Shown here: piece after piece, positions 33,901-45,448 of the stretch | Position numbering within the stretch: the first letter of the stretch is position 1 | Layout: each line of letters begins with the position of its first letter | DNA from: Cryptomeria japonica | Taxonomy: Eukaryota > Streptophyta > Pinopsida > Cupressales > Cupressaceae | Length of the DNA stretch: 64,000 nucleotides | Reading direction: 5' to 3' | NCBI RefSeq assembly: GCF_030272615.1 | Contig: NC_081415.1 | Location: 603,593,644-603,657,643 of the forward strand | Program-made: the position numbers and the translations under genes | Notes under the pieces: generated by a model | Database searches by the model: none | What the model saw: the letters and a program-made list of their open reading frames with translations, nothing else | Told to the model about the DNA's origin: nothing

Positions 33901-34220
33901 GACAACACATAGACCCTTCCACTTAAGTGGAAAAAGAACATGCAAAGACATTTAGCGAAAGAATGGGACACATTTAACCATGAACCTTGAACTGATTAGC
34001 AAATGGTTCAAAACCAACATAACACATTCTCACTTACCTAATAAAAAATAGTACAAAGTCATGACACAAGCAAGAGAAACGATTGAACCTTGAACCAAAA
34101 AGGTTCAAGGGTTCAAGTTCAATATGAATTACAAAAATGTGCTACAAAGGCTTAATTTTTCAAATGTCTTCATGAAAAAAGAAAAAAATGAAAACCCTTA
34201 TAAATTTATAGGTCCCAACA
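30920..34220 (-). mobile_element. P: solo LTR related to the Tat-G/H LTR but without the gene
   Basis: 3301 bp, TGTTGGTC to CCCAACA. It splits Tat-E pol exactly between FIKFL-Lys and NKINFAWSY, so the edges are well placed. The flanks AAAAG (30915-30919) and AAAAT (34221-34225) agree at four of five bases. The inner left end (31040-31080, CTACACTTCAG then CTAGGGGGGGATACCC) aligns with 47815-47850. The inner right end (AAAGGGGACCCCTC, then CACTTAAGTGGAAAAAG) aligns with 53985-54040. In between there is no long ORF, only iterated boxes around ATAGYGA-GTGGATC. Confidence 0.7.
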
Positions 34221-34905
34221 AAAATAAAATCAATTTTGCTTGGTCCTATGCTGATATGCTGATAATAGATCCAAACTTGATCATGCATCATTTGTCCATC
34301 TCTCCAAAAGCTAAGCCGATCAAACAAAAATTAAGAAAGGTGAACCCGCATGTGTCATAGTTGGTTAAAGTTGAACTAAAGAAGTTATTGGACATCGGAT
34401 TCATTCGACCTATAGACTATTCTAAATGGATTTCAAACATTGTACTAGTTTCAAAACCTGACGAAAGCATCAGAATATGCACAGATTTTAGAGATGTCAA
34501 AAAAGCCTATCCAAAGGATGACTTTCCTTTTCCCAACATCGACATAATTGTGGATCTAACAGCAAGCTGCACAATGTTATCATTAATGGATGGTTTCTCT
34601 AGCTATAATCAAATCAAAATTGCCCTAGAGGATCAAGATAAAACTACATTCACCTACCCATGGGGGACGTATTGTTAGAACATCATGCATTTTGGCTTAA
34701 AGAATGCTGGTAAAACTTATCAAAGAGCCATGATGACAATTTTCCATGATATAATGTGTACCTTCATGGAGGACTATGTGGATGATTTACTAGCTAAATC
34801 ATTCAATTGGGCATAACATTTGGGCATATTAGATAAAATCTTTCAAAGATTAGAACAGTTCAAGGTTAGACTAAGCCCTAAGAAGTGTATCTTTGGGGTC
34901 ACATC
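34221..34905 (+). pseudogene. Tat-E reverse transcriptase, N-terminal and catalytic part
   Basis: Gypsy RT: NKINFAWSYADM, then KPIKQKLRKVNP, LLDIGFIRPIDYSKWISN, RICTDFRDVKKAYPKDDFP (first catalytic Asp), MDGFSSYNQIKIA, and the intact catalytic box YVDDLLAKS (34769-34795). Stops: TAG at 34358-34360, TAG at 34676-34678 and TAA near 34815. Cut by solo LTR Q after FGVTS. Confidence 0.88.
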
Positions 34906-36399
34906 TGTTAGTTTTGATGCTAATTGTAAAGTACATATGCCAATAGCTAACAAGATGAGAGGGGGGGGTGAATCATACAAACTTAAACTTCCATAAAATC
35001 AACAGATTCAACCTCGGTAACTTCTGTTTCAGCAACATAACCAAAAACTGCTAAACATGTTAACTCATAAACACATAATCATCATAACACTCATAACACC
35101 AGATTTAACGTGGAAACCCAAATAGGGAAAAACCACTGTGGAATTTTAGACCCACTAAGAAATATACTCTTCTAGAGTATGCTCGGTTAAAAACAAATCC
35201 TATTAAAGATTACAAACACATTGCTAGATGTGACCCGGTTAAGGGATTTCCCTCAGATCTATTAGGATCTTCACTTTGTTAGAAGTGACCTTGTCAAAGG
35301 ATTTCAAACACTCATTTAGAATGTTACCTTGCTAGAGGGTTTACAAATAAGACTGTTAAGTCCACTCGGTTAAGAGATTTTCTGTTACATACAAAATAAC
35401 AGTAATAAAATATATCTGCAACTTCACATCTAAAATGCTAAAGCAGATTCTTATTTGCTCAAAACAATCTAGTCATAGGACTTATCTTGTCCCTTTGCTG
35501 GGCTCTCTACTATGTTATTCAAATAGGTCTTCAAGCTTCTGTGCTTGGTAATCACTATGTAGCATTCCTGTGCTTACACTTGTCTGCATACATTGTTTAT
35601 TAACAATTCCTTATTTATAAATAATTGCTAACCACTTAATCTCCTTGATCACATTTCCCATGATCAATCTTAGCCATCAGATCTTCAAACTTGACCAATT
35701 TCAATGTAGCCTTCCAATCTGAAAACATTTTACCTTGCCTCGGGACTTGCATTCCTATCTTGGAACTTGCACAAGGTTATTGCGGTTCAATCTGCACTGT
35801 AGATCTTCCTGCCAATTTTCCTTTGCCATAGATCCTTAACAAACTTCATGCACAACATACCAATCATTTATACATCTCCATCTCATCATTGTCCTTCATA
35901 AAATAATGCTTGTATTCATCCAATGCGCACTATCATAACTCGGTTCCAACTCAGTAAATACTAAACTTTACTCGGTAGACATTTCACCTTCATTAACCGA
36001 TATTGATAACCTTAGGGTTTACTGACTAGGTTCTTTGCTCGGTGACATAGTATAGTATTAACCTTACAATCAACAACATATGTAGAAAATCAAGACAATC
36101 TAAACATCATGATCTCATCATTGTCTAACTCGGTAATAGCTGCCCATTGAATAACTTATTTCTCCCCTTATTCATCACATTCTTTCTGTGTGTTTTACCG
36201 ACATCTTAATTCTCTTCAAATCAATCTTCTCAAGATATGGCAACATCATACTAAATCAGATAATCAATTTCTTGACATCAATGATAAAATAATGTTATAA
36301 AGATAGTTATCATCCTTCTTCAGTTATATCAACAATCTTCAACAACCTTCTCAATATCCTTATTGAATATCAACAATATTTCTTACTATAATGCCAACA
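34906..36399 (-). mobile_element. Q: solo LTR in Tat-E RT
   Basis: 1494 bp, TGTTAGTTTTGATG to ATGCCAACA, flanked by a perfect ACATC duplication (34901-34905 and 36400-36404). The G-rich box GATGAGAGGGGGGGGTG, the GGGAAAAACCACTGTGG box and the TTGCTAGAGGGTTTAC modules show it belongs with the copia-like LTRs of D, K, C and M. Orientation is inferred from those boxes. No internal sequence remains: the product of LTR-LTR recombination. Confidence 0.88.
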
Positions 36400-37090
36400 A
36401 CATCAGGTTAACTATTAGGCTACATTATGTCTACAAAGGGCATTGAAGTAGATCCAAGGAAGATACAGGCCATCATGGGGATGCCACCTCCTAGGAACAT
36501 TAGCCAACTCAGATCTCTACAAGGATGACTGTAATCTATTAGGAGATCCATAGCCCATCTAGCAGATAAAAGTCTACCATTCAATCATCTGCTACATAAT
36601 AACATACCATTCAAATGGGAAGCCAAGTGTGTGGAATCATTCTACTAACTTAAGCAATATCTAATGAATCCACTAGTTTTAGAACCAACGATAGCAAGAA
36701 AGCCACTCATTCTCTACATATCAACAACTGAAGTATCATTGGGGGCATTTATAACACAAGAAGATCCAAAAGGAAAGGAATGAGATATATATTACATCAA
36801 CAAAACATTAAATGGGTATGAACTAACCTATACATTCATTGAGAAGCCTTGCTTAGTTGTGGTATTTGCCTCTCAAAAGTTATACCACTACATGCTAGCA
36901 CACATAGTGAAGTTGGTACCAAAAATTGATCCTCTCAAGTATTTACTTAGCAAAGTAGCTCTTACAGGCCGATTGGCTAAATGGGTCATGATTCTCAATG
37001 AGTTTGATATCTAGTATATAGAACGCCAGGCTATCAAAGGACAAGTAATTGTAGATCAACTAGCGGAAGCACCACTATCAGATAAATAAC
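36400..37090 (+). pseudogene. Tat-E RT C-terminus and RNase H
   Basis: Continues RT after Q: LLGYIMSTKGIEVDPRKIQA, then the thumb (MGMPPPRNISQLRSLQG). The RNase H follows: LILYISTTEVSLGAFITQED, where the usual catalytic Asp region reads ISTTE, then KPCLVVVFASQKLYHYM. Several stops (such as TAA at 36412-36414) interrupt it. Confidence 0.8.
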
Positions 37091-37560
37091 CAATGCAAGT
37101 GGAATTTCTAAACATGGATGTCCTTACTATCACACCCAAGCAATGGACCCTGTACTTTTATAGATCCTATACCCAACATGGATCAAGTGTCGGTATCTTG
37201 TTCATCACTCCAGAAGGGCACACCATCCCACGATCTTATATACTGATGTTTCCATGCACCAACAACATCGCTAAATATGTAACCCTAGTCATAGTGATCA
37301 AAATGGTTGTGGAATGGAGAATCACATAATTGAGAGTCTATGGGGATTCTCAATTAGTCATCAATTAAATCAACGATGAATATCAAACAAAGGATGATAA
37401 AATTATGCCCTATAAGAGAATGGTGGATGATTTCAAACAATACTTTCTACACATCACCTTTCAGAAAATACCAAGGTTGGACAATAGAGCGACTGATGCA
37501 ATGGCCACTATCGCTTTACTACTGCAAATTCCAAAGAAACGGAGTCATGATGAGTTCCTA
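37091..37560 (+). pseudogene. Tat-E second (archaeal-type) RNase H
   Basis: WTLYFYRSYTQHGSSVGILF, FPCTNNIAKYVTLV, LRVYGDSQLVIN and the end motif PRLDNRATDAMATIALLL. These are the blocks of the extra RNase H of plant Tat elements (usual form YFDGSxT, CTNNxAEYEAL, GDSQLV). The first catalytic Asp is Tyr and the Glu is Val here, while the GDSQ Asp is kept, so the enzyme is dead. It follows the RT-linked RNase H, the usual Tat order and the opposite of Tat-G. Confidence 0.82.
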
Positions 37561-38900
37561 GTAGAGCAATTTTTTTCCCTAGCCTATGACAATTCCGCAT
37601 CCCAAGTCATCTATGTCTTAACCAATTTAGACTGCCCTCTATATGGGACAATATTGAATAGCTTAAGAACAATACCCTACCACTCACCCTATCTCATAAC
37701 CAAAAACATAGCTTCATCTGGCAAGCCGCCCGTTATACCTTAACTCCTGACACACTTTACCATTGAGGTCTAGATGGTACTTTTCTTCATTTCTTTGATC
37801 GTAATGAATTTGAATCTTCCTTACATGATCTTCATGAGTATCTATGGTATGCTTTCAAGTGGTCCTACTCTAACTAAGAAAATTCTAAAAATGGGATATT
37901 ATTGGCCGACAATGGATAAAGACTTATAAATTTGCAAAGAAATGTCCTAAGTGCCAAATTAATGGCAATCGTATCCATGCACCAACATAGGAGCTACAAC
38001 CATTTACAACATCTTGGCCTTTTTGTTAGTGGGGACTATATTTAGTAGGGAAAATCCATCTTTCCTCTTCAAATAGACACAATTTCATTATCATTGCAAT
38101 AGAGTATTTCACAAAGTGGATTGAAGCACTCCCAATGACCATAGTAACTGGAAAACAGATTGCATCATTTATTCTTAATTATCTCATTTGTAGATACGAC
38201 GTTCCAAGTTTCATCATCACAAGACAATGGGTGTCCTTTGAAAAATCAAGATGTACAAAAGCTATGTGAAAGATCTTCAAAATCCAACATCACTTCTCTA
38301 CACCTTGCTACCCATAGGGGAATGGTCAAGCAGAAGCATCAAATAAAACTATCTTGAAAATCCTCAAGAAAATAATAAATGACGTGGGTAAGGATTGGCA
38401 TGTACAACTTAATCCAATACTTTGGGCATACAAAACTAGAATTCAGACACCTGTAGGGGCTACACCATATTCATTGGTGTACGGATCAGAAGCAATTCTA
38501 CCTCTTGAGGTATAAATTCCATCTCTTAGAGTATCTTTGAAGGGCCTCATACCAGATGAGGAGTATTGAGTCAACAGATTGCTTGAACTAGAGCTTCTGG
38601 ATGAAAAATGACAACTTGCCTATAATCATCTCAAGGCATACTAGCAGTGAATGTACAAAAGTTACAATCATAGAGTCATCCCTAGGGATTTCAAAGTTGG
38701 TGATCTTTTACTAAAGGAAAATCCCATAAATCAACAGGATCGAGACAAGAAGGGGAAGTTTGAACCTAACTAGTTGGGTCCTTTTGTCATCCTATCCACC
38801 TAAGAATCAAGCGCCTATTAGTTAACAAACTCATAAGGGGACGTGCTCGATGAACCAACCAACAACATCCATCTAAAGAAATTCTACACTTTGGTTGTCC
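37561..38900 (+). pseudogene. Tat-E integrase
   Basis: Badly shifted but readable. At 38101 begins EYFTKWIEALPMTIVTGKQI; near 38310 a GNGQAEASNKTILKILKK block with the catalytic Glu; then PVGATPYSLVYGSEAILPLEV at about 38450-38510; and a C-terminal GDLLLKENP segment near 38700. Frameshifts and many stops separate these blocks. The zinc-binding N-terminus is hardly recognisable. Confidence 0.8.
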
Positions 38901-40127
38901 AATGCATAGAAAAAAAAAAAAAATTGTAATAAAACCAAGTAGTGAAAACCTGGCAACATGTGCTATTTGTGAGAGACTAACTCCTCTATTTATGAGTACT
39001 CATATATTTTACATCCACCCAAGTCTCATCTAATGGCCATCACCCAACACTTATTCACATAGCATTATCCCGGACGTATTTAGCGTAGTCACTATCCTTG
39101 ATTATCCAAAAAAGCTTATCCATATCATACCCCATCATGGATTGGTGATCAACATATATATCCACATCAATAGATATCTGTGACTAAGGGGAAACATTCC
39201 TCTCACTTTCACCATTTTTGAAAATAAACAACAAGGATCGCAACATGCTAAGGAAACACTATCAACAATTGCTCATCAGGCTAGAAAACAAGACCATTCT
39301 CCAATTAAAACTTTAACATACACATGATGTATGATTTTTTGAATTATAATTTGTTTACATCTAGCATGAAGTTTTGACTATTTTGTATTTTTAAATCATT
39401 GGATCTCCTAAGCTACTCAAGGATGCATCGGGCTAGAGAAAGCAACAAAGGAATCTAATTTTTTTAGTTTTTTGTCTGTGAGGTAATCATTCGTACGGTG
39501 CAAATATTGTCTTGAGACATGATTGGAAACATATCATTGAAGAAATTGCTCCACTTTGTGCATACAAATGGTTAACTCTTGTCTTTTTTATGCAAGAAAC
39601 ACTTAGGTCATCTTGGTTCAATTATACCTCGATGCTTGTGCCATCTCGCAATATCAAAATCCGTGTAAGTTTCACTCAGTTCATTATGGTTTAATTATAC
39701 CATTATGCTTGTATAACCTTCCAACATATCAAAAGCTCAATGATGACATGCAAAAACAAAGCACAAACAAGTGACTAATAGGAATTACAACGACATGATT
39801 AAAGTGATCATTTAGCTGCATATCATTCTTAAGCTTGCATTTAGTTGCATATAATTTTAAAATAATCTTAAGCTTTCATTTAGTTGCATATCATTTTAAA
39901 ATCATTTTAATCTTGCATATAGTTGCATATCATTAATCTTGCATCATCATCATTATCAAAGCATCAAATCATCATATCAATACATATCATCAATCATCAT
40001 CAATAACACATGTGGATCAGAGCAAAACAATGCCATATATATTATATCTCTAAAAAATGGTCAAAATGTACAAGGGATATCATGTCTATCAAAATACAAC
40101 AAAGACAAGTCTCTCAAGTATGACTAT
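38901..40127 (+). mobile_element. Tat-E 3' untranslated region
   Basis: About 1.2 kb without recognisable coding sequence. It includes an A run at 38911-38923, GGATGCATCGGGCTAGAG near 39421, and a tandem-like repeat near 39825-39935. The bases before the 3' LTR (CTCTCAAGTATGACTAT) contain no clear polypurine tract. Confidence 0.6.
39825..39935 (+). repeat. Degenerate tandem repeat TTTAGTTGCATATCATTTTAA
   Basis: Four units of roughly 25-45 bp sharing (T)AGTTGCATATCATT and an adjoining AAGCTTGCAT or AATCTTGCAT. A looser run of CATCAT words (39936-40010) follows. Confidence 0.65.
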
Positions 40128-40946
40128 TGTAGACATATAAAAATGACCACTTTCTTAAGTGAATATTTAATATTCATTTTAACCTTATTCCTCCATTTAA
40201 TTAAATTTTATTAATTAAATCATTCACATTCATCTATTTAATTAAATGAATTACTCAATTTAATTAATTAAATTCACCTAAGTCTTTTCTACCCCTTTAA
40301 TTAAATAAATCACTTTATTTAATTAATTCCCTTTTCTTCCCATTTTAATTAAATTTACATTTAATTATATTGTTGTTTGCAAATAAATAAATCTAATTTA
40401 TTTATTTAAATCCCCCACTTGTATTTAGGAAAGTTGCATTTTTAGTTGAAATAAAGTAATTTATTTTAATTAAAATTCCCCTCCATCCACTTGCATTCTC
40501 CTACATCTCCCACTTGCCTCTCTGATCCCTTCCAATTTAGCCTAACCCATCCCCTAAATATTGTCACATCCCTAAGAAAAGGGAAGTCACTTCCCAAACC
40601 CTCAAAGTCTTTGAAAAGCATTAAAGGCTTTATGTCTTCAACAAGTTAACCTTGAAACTTTTCTAAACCATTAATGGTTAACTCAACCCTCTTCCATGAT
40701 TAGACACTTTCTCTCTAACTCAACCCTCATATAACCTAGGGGTCTCATCAACCATGCATTTATTTGACAATGGTTATTCCTTTAACCCTTGCACAAGAAT
40801 TTATCCTTTGGATAAAAGCTTTATCCAATGGATAACCTTAACCTAACCTTAACCCTTACCCCCTAAGGTAACCATGAGGTCTTCTCAAGCATTTAATGCT
40901 TCTTACATCTCCTCTCAAGCAGTATTATGTTGACAATTGTCACCAT
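40128..40946 (+). mobile_element. Tat-E 3' LTR, first part
   Basis: Starts TGTAGACATA and follows the 5' LTR through the TTAATTAA region, CCCACTTGTATTTAGG, CACTTGCATTCTCCTACATC, GAAGTCACTTCCC and AAGCATTTAATGCTTCTT. It stops at CACCATT (40941-40947), where Copia-M begins. The corresponding place in the 5' LTR is about 15690. The remaining half, including the TATA region, should lie past the window. Confidence 0.82.
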
Positions 40947-42363
40947 TGATGAGTAATGATGAACATCAGATACCCCAACTGGTACTAAGAGGGAGGGCGG
41001 GGTGAATCAATACAGATAAAAACTTTCTTAACAACTTATCTAGTTAGAGCAATACCAACTGGTTATCACCATTACTGAACTTAACCATGGCAATATTGGT
41101 TAAACACAGTAAAACATCACACACCATAAAATGATAAGTCTGAACACTTCAAATACAATCAATACTTGATATCAACTTTACCCATAAACATATGCATGTG
41201 GTATACTAGTAATACCATAACCCATTAAATCTGCATGCATAATCTTTCAACCAAATAATTCATAAACATCACATGAAAAATGCATAACACATAGATTTTT
41301 CACATGGAAACTCAAATGGGAAAAACCACGATGGGGATGAATACCCACAAACTTGTTTTTGAACTCTTTTGAAGCTCACCCTATTAGGAACGTAGTCTAG
41401 TTAAAGACTTTACAATAGGTTCTTCTAGGAACTGATCCTGTTAGAGATCACCTGGTTAAGGGATGGCTATATACCCTGTTAAAGGTTGAAACCCTATTAA
41501 AGGTTACCTCGCTAGAGGATTTGAAGAGCTCAATGATCTTGAGTCACCTGGTTATAGGTTTTACAATAAGCCTATTAAAGCTACCCAGTAAAGGGATTTT
41601 CCAACTGTTGAAATGTTTAAAAGACAATAGGTAAAACTTTGATCTGATAGTAACACTACATGCCAAGGTAGATTCTTTTCATTTCCTCTACTCTACAATC
41701 ACACTTTGTAGTTTTCCTCTTACTGGTCTGGAAAGTATCTCATCACTCAGATACACACAGAGACAACATTTGCCAACAACTTTACAATAAAAAACATCAT
41801 TGACCTTATAGGTAATAGTTAGGTTAGTAGCATAAGCCCTAAACCCTAAGCATCTTAGGTTTACAACACAAGCGGTCCAACCCTAACTATCCAAACACAT
41901 TGCATAGAACATTACAATTTCAAATAGATCACAAGATAATCTGCATCATTCATTCATCACCCCACATGGGAATCAGTAACCCATCACGCTTTCTTCTCAT
42001 ACCGTTAAGAAGAATGATCATTCCCGAGGAAGACTTCAAACACGGTTGATCTTCTCATGCAAGATCCTCAAGGAAATCCTTCACATGCACAAAGCTGATG
42101 TGGAACCTCGATCTCATTCACATCTCTTAGGTAACTCATCACAGAGTATCATCGGTTGGATTGCACAAGCTGGATCACCAAACCAATAACCCTAGAGCTG
42201 AGACTACCAACTGGTAGTCACACTTAGTGAAACTCTGACACCGGTTCATTGCATCTCCTCATACCTCTTCATACCAATTCACTTGAACTTATTGACATCA
42301 ATGACAACATACATTATCATCATATCAACATGTCGGTTCATCATATGCCAATGATATCCAATA
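40947..42363 (-). mobile_element. Copia-M 3' LTR
   Basis: 1417 bp, TGATGAGTAA to GATATCCAATA, directly before ATCTCCCCTTTTGGCATTAA. It contains GTACTAAGAGGGAGGGCGGGG near 40983, GGGAAAAACCACGATGGGG near 41320, and many TGTTAGAG/CTGGTTAAGG modules. The base run before it is ACCAT. The other LTR is outside the window. Confidence 0.8.
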
Positions 42364-42619
42364 ATCTCCCCTTTTGGCATTAATGGCAATACTCAGTGTA
42401 GCATTGCAATTGAAAACATCATAGACTAGTGTATCTACATCATCAGATATCTTCTTCCCATACATCAGATATCTTCTCCCCCTTTGACAACAATGTCAAA
42501 TTGGAGGCATAAGCTTCCAAAGTCTACTATGCTGCTCCCCCTAAGGAGTAGCATCCTTCAACACATCAATCCTGAAATATTTGTAATTGTAGTACTTGAC
42601 TGATGTAGAGTGCACAACT
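42364..42619 (-). promoter_or_regulatory. Copia-M 3' untranslated region with polypurine boxes
   Basis: ATCTCCCCTTTTGGCATTAA at 42364, CTCCCCCTTTGACAACAATG near 42475 and CTCCCCCTAAGGAGTAGC near 42535: the same three boxes in the same order as Copia-1. Confidence 0.72.
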
Positions 42620-43396
42620 TTAGTTGACTTCATGAAGGGGTAGAACCCCCAATTCACCTCTTAAATAGGTAAATGTAGTCTTCGGTAAGGGCTTAGTGAA
42701 TATATCTACTAGCTTCTCCTTACTAGAAACATTTTGTAGTACAACCTCCTTATTCTAAACTTTCTCTCTCAAGAAGTGATATTTAAGCTCAATGTGCTTA
42801 GTTCAGGCATGCAATACCAGATTCTTGGAAATATTTATTGCACCTGTGTTATCACAAAATATATTCACCGGTTCAGATATAGGTACCTTGAAACCTTTAA
42901 ATACATGCTTCATCCAAATTGCTTGAGTGCAGTTCATAAATGCTTCCACATATTCTACTTCAGCTATAGATTGGGAAATATAACTCTGCTTCTTACTTGT
43001 CCATGATACTAATCTTCCACTAAGAAAGAACGCTCCACCGGTTGTGCTCATCTGATCGTCCACATTACCTGGCCAATTGGCATTGGTATATACCTTGAGA
43101 TTATAGTCACCATTATATGGATACCACAATCCATAATCAACTGTTCCTTCTAGATATCTAAGAATCCTTTTGATAGCTACCAAGTGGGATTCTCTTGGAC
43201 ATTTATGAAAATGAGCTACTATGCCCACTGCATGAGCAATATCTAGTCTATTGTGCACCACATAGTGCAGCTTACCGATCATTGATTGATACTCCTTTTC
43301 ATTCACCAATGTCAAATCATCTTCCTCAGTTAGTTTACAACCAGTCACGATCGATGTACCAACTAGTTTTCTTTCCTCCATGCCAAAAGTCTTCAA
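42620..43396 (-). pseudogene. Copia-M RT C-terminus and RNase H
   Basis: One frame of 259 codons. It runs from FGMEERKLVGTS through MIGKLHYVVHNRLDIAHAVG and the RNase H start (KVYTNANWPGNVDDQMSTTG, with the Asp of YTDAN replaced by Asn) to IFCDNTGAINISKN and the ending DIFTKPLPKTTFTYLRGELG at TAA 42620-42622. One TGA at 42803-42805. KKQSYISQS shows the Gln that is a stop in Copia-2. Confidence 0.85.
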
Positions 43397-44249
43397 TACC
43401 TCTTTGACATACTTGGACTGGGCAAAAAGATACCCTCTTTCATTTGCTGAATCTGTAAAGTAATGAAGAACTTTATCTCTCCTATTAAAGACATCTCAAA
43501 CTCTTTCCTCATTTCATCTACAAATGCATGACTCATTTTATCATCTCCTCCAAAGATTATGTCATCCACAAACACTTCACAGATCAGAATCTAATCACCT
43601 TCTGATTTCAAGTAGATGTTGCTATCTTCATTTGTTCTCTGAAATCCAATCTTTACAAGATGAGAGTGTAGTCTTTCATACCATTCCCTAGGTGTCTGTT
43701 TCAATCCATACAGGACTTTATGTAATCTACACACCATGTCACTGTCTTGTGATAAGGCAAACCCTTCTTGGTTTCTCTATATACACTTCCTCTTCTAGGA
43801 TTCCATTCAGAAAAGAAGACTTCACATGCATCTGATAAACCTTAAATCCCTTAAATGCTGCAAATGCATGTAGAATTCAAAAACCTTCTAGTCTAGCTAT
43901 AGGAGAAAAGGTTTCTCCATAGTCTTCTCCCTCCTCTTGAGTGTATCCCTTGCATACAAGACTAGCCTTGTTCTTCAAAACTGTGCCTTCTTCATTCAAC
44001 TTATTCCTGAAGACCCATTTGGTACCTATGACATTTTTATGCTCTGGTCTAGGCAACAAGGACCATGTTGCATTCTTCTCTATCTGATATAGCTCCTATT
44101 CCATTGTTTTAATCCAGACTTCATCAGTAAAAGCTTCTTTGGAAGTCTTGGGTTCAAATTCAGAAATCATGCAAGAGTTCTCCTTCACTTTTCTTCTTGT
44201 AAGTATACATGCATCTTTATCTCCTATAATTCGCTTTGGATCATGATGG
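43397..44249 (-). pseudogene. Copia-M RT N-terminal part, split by element C
   Basis: Readable blocks are NVIGTKWVFRNKLNEEG and YTQEEGEDYGETFSPIARLE (43877-44059), a shifted middle, then FVDDIIFGGDDKMSHAFVDE and KFFITLQIQQMKEGIF (43393-43575). At least two frameshifts. The upstream end (reading RIIGDKDACILTRRKVKEN) is the linker after integrase, where element C was inserted at 44250. Gag, protease and integrase are missing here and expected beyond the right edge. Confidence 0.83.
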
Positions 44250-45398
44250 TGTTGGCATTTTTGATGATGATGTTTTGATTATCATTGATGGACACACACT
44301 TGCTTTCAGATTACTTTTTGTATGTATGAGTTATGCTCAACCGGTATTTGTTCCAACTGGTATTATGTATTATAGTCTTTAGACTATCGGTGTTTTGCAG
44401 AAAGTGTTTACCGATCTCAAGCGATATGAAGACTCAAGTAGTTTGAGGATCTCAAAGTAGTACGAAGGAAAAAAGTAGTAGTTATCATTTTTACCAGTCT
44501 TCATTTTGACAAACCGGTAGTTGGTAAAATGTGTGAACCGGTAATCGGTTAAATGTATGAACCGGTATTACTCTGTGATGAGTTACCATATGGTATTTTT
44601 TTTTGTGATGAGTTATCATCCACCGACACTTTGGCACTGATTCTGTGTTGTGTTACCAAATGTATCCAGATGCACTGAACCTAGGAACTTGCAATGTAAT
44701 CCTATTGGACCAACATGAAATCAGATTCCTTTATAAGGACATCATGTCTAGGGTTTTAGGTGTCATTAGGGTTTTAGGTGGTTGATGAGGTTTTTGTATG
44801 TGCAATCACAGAAGAAGATTAGGTCTGTGTGAAGAAACAAAGTGTGGAGATTTTGAAGATTGAAGTAATGTTGAAATGCATTAACAATGAGCTATCAAAG
44901 ATCTAACCCAGCATACTATGCTAGTATTTAGATCACTCACTTGTTGATTACTCACATCTTCGACAAGTCTGAAACCCTTAACTAGGTAGGCCTACCAAAG
45001 CCTTTGTAAATCCTCTAACAAGGTGGTTCACAAATGTGGATCTAAAATCCTCTCACAAGGTAGCCTTTAATTGGACTTATCTCCTAACAAAGATTGAAAT
45101 TCCTAACAGGATCTATTGTGGTGAAGAACATTGTATGACTTTAACTGGTCTGGTTACTATTCTGTAGATAGTTATTTGTGAGTTTCATCTCACTGTGGTT
45201 TTTCCCTTTTGGGTTTCCATGTCAAAATCTCTTGTGTTATGGTGATTGTGCTCTTATGGGTGAATGCCTTGTTATTTGGTTTGCATTTGTCTTAACCGGT
45301 TTGTTAGTAAAACTGTTATACCAGTTTACCACTAAACTGTTTAAGTGAGTTTAGTATTTTTTGGTATATTAATTCACCCCCCCTCTTAGTATTCATCA
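44250..45398 (+). mobile_element. Element C 5' LTR
   Basis: 1149 bp, TGTTGGCATTTTTGATGAT to ATTCATCA, three bases before the primer-binding site. The base run before it is GATGG. It is the complete reference copy for LTR C' at 1-773. It carries the plus-strand form of the shared boxes (CCTCTAACAAGGTGG, then CACTGTGGTTTTTCCC). Confidence 0.9.
44730..44737 (+). promoter_or_regulatory. TATA-like box in the element C LTR
   Basis: TTTATAAG, followed by GACATCATG. The same element is at about 281-288 in C' (minus strand). Confidence 0.45.
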
Positions 45399-45400
45399 AT

Positions 45401-45414
45401 TGGTATCAGAGCCA
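45401..45414 (+). other. Element C primer-binding site
   Basis: TGGTATCAGAGCCA, a perfect 14-base complement of the plant initiator Met-tRNA 3' end. The less decayed site fits C being a younger insertion than Copia-M. Confidence 0.92.
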
Positions 45415-45448
45415 ACCTTTCTATAAGTTTAACCACTTGAAAGGAGAT

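Larger units (their letters stand above)
14922..40946 (+). mobile_element. Tat-E: gypsy (Tat-type) retrotransposon, interrupted four times
   Basis: 5' LTR 14922-16282, long leader, then gag, protease, G-patch segment, RT, RNase H, second RNase H, integrase, 3' untranslated region, and the first part of the 3' LTR (40128-40946). It is interrupted by K (19175-26578), P (30920-34220), Q (34906-36399) and Copia-M (from 40947). Without the insertions it is roughly 14 kb, long as in Tat/Ogre-type elements. It inserted into Copia-2's integrase; the base run before it is ACATT. The coding parts are heavily decayed. Confidence 0.88.

Noticed and set aside
35100-35160. Microsatellite and poly-A/poly-G runs as separate functional features
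   Set aside because: The G runs (for example 34965, 8813 and 3151) are part of the shared LTR box and vary in length between copies, consistent with slippage.
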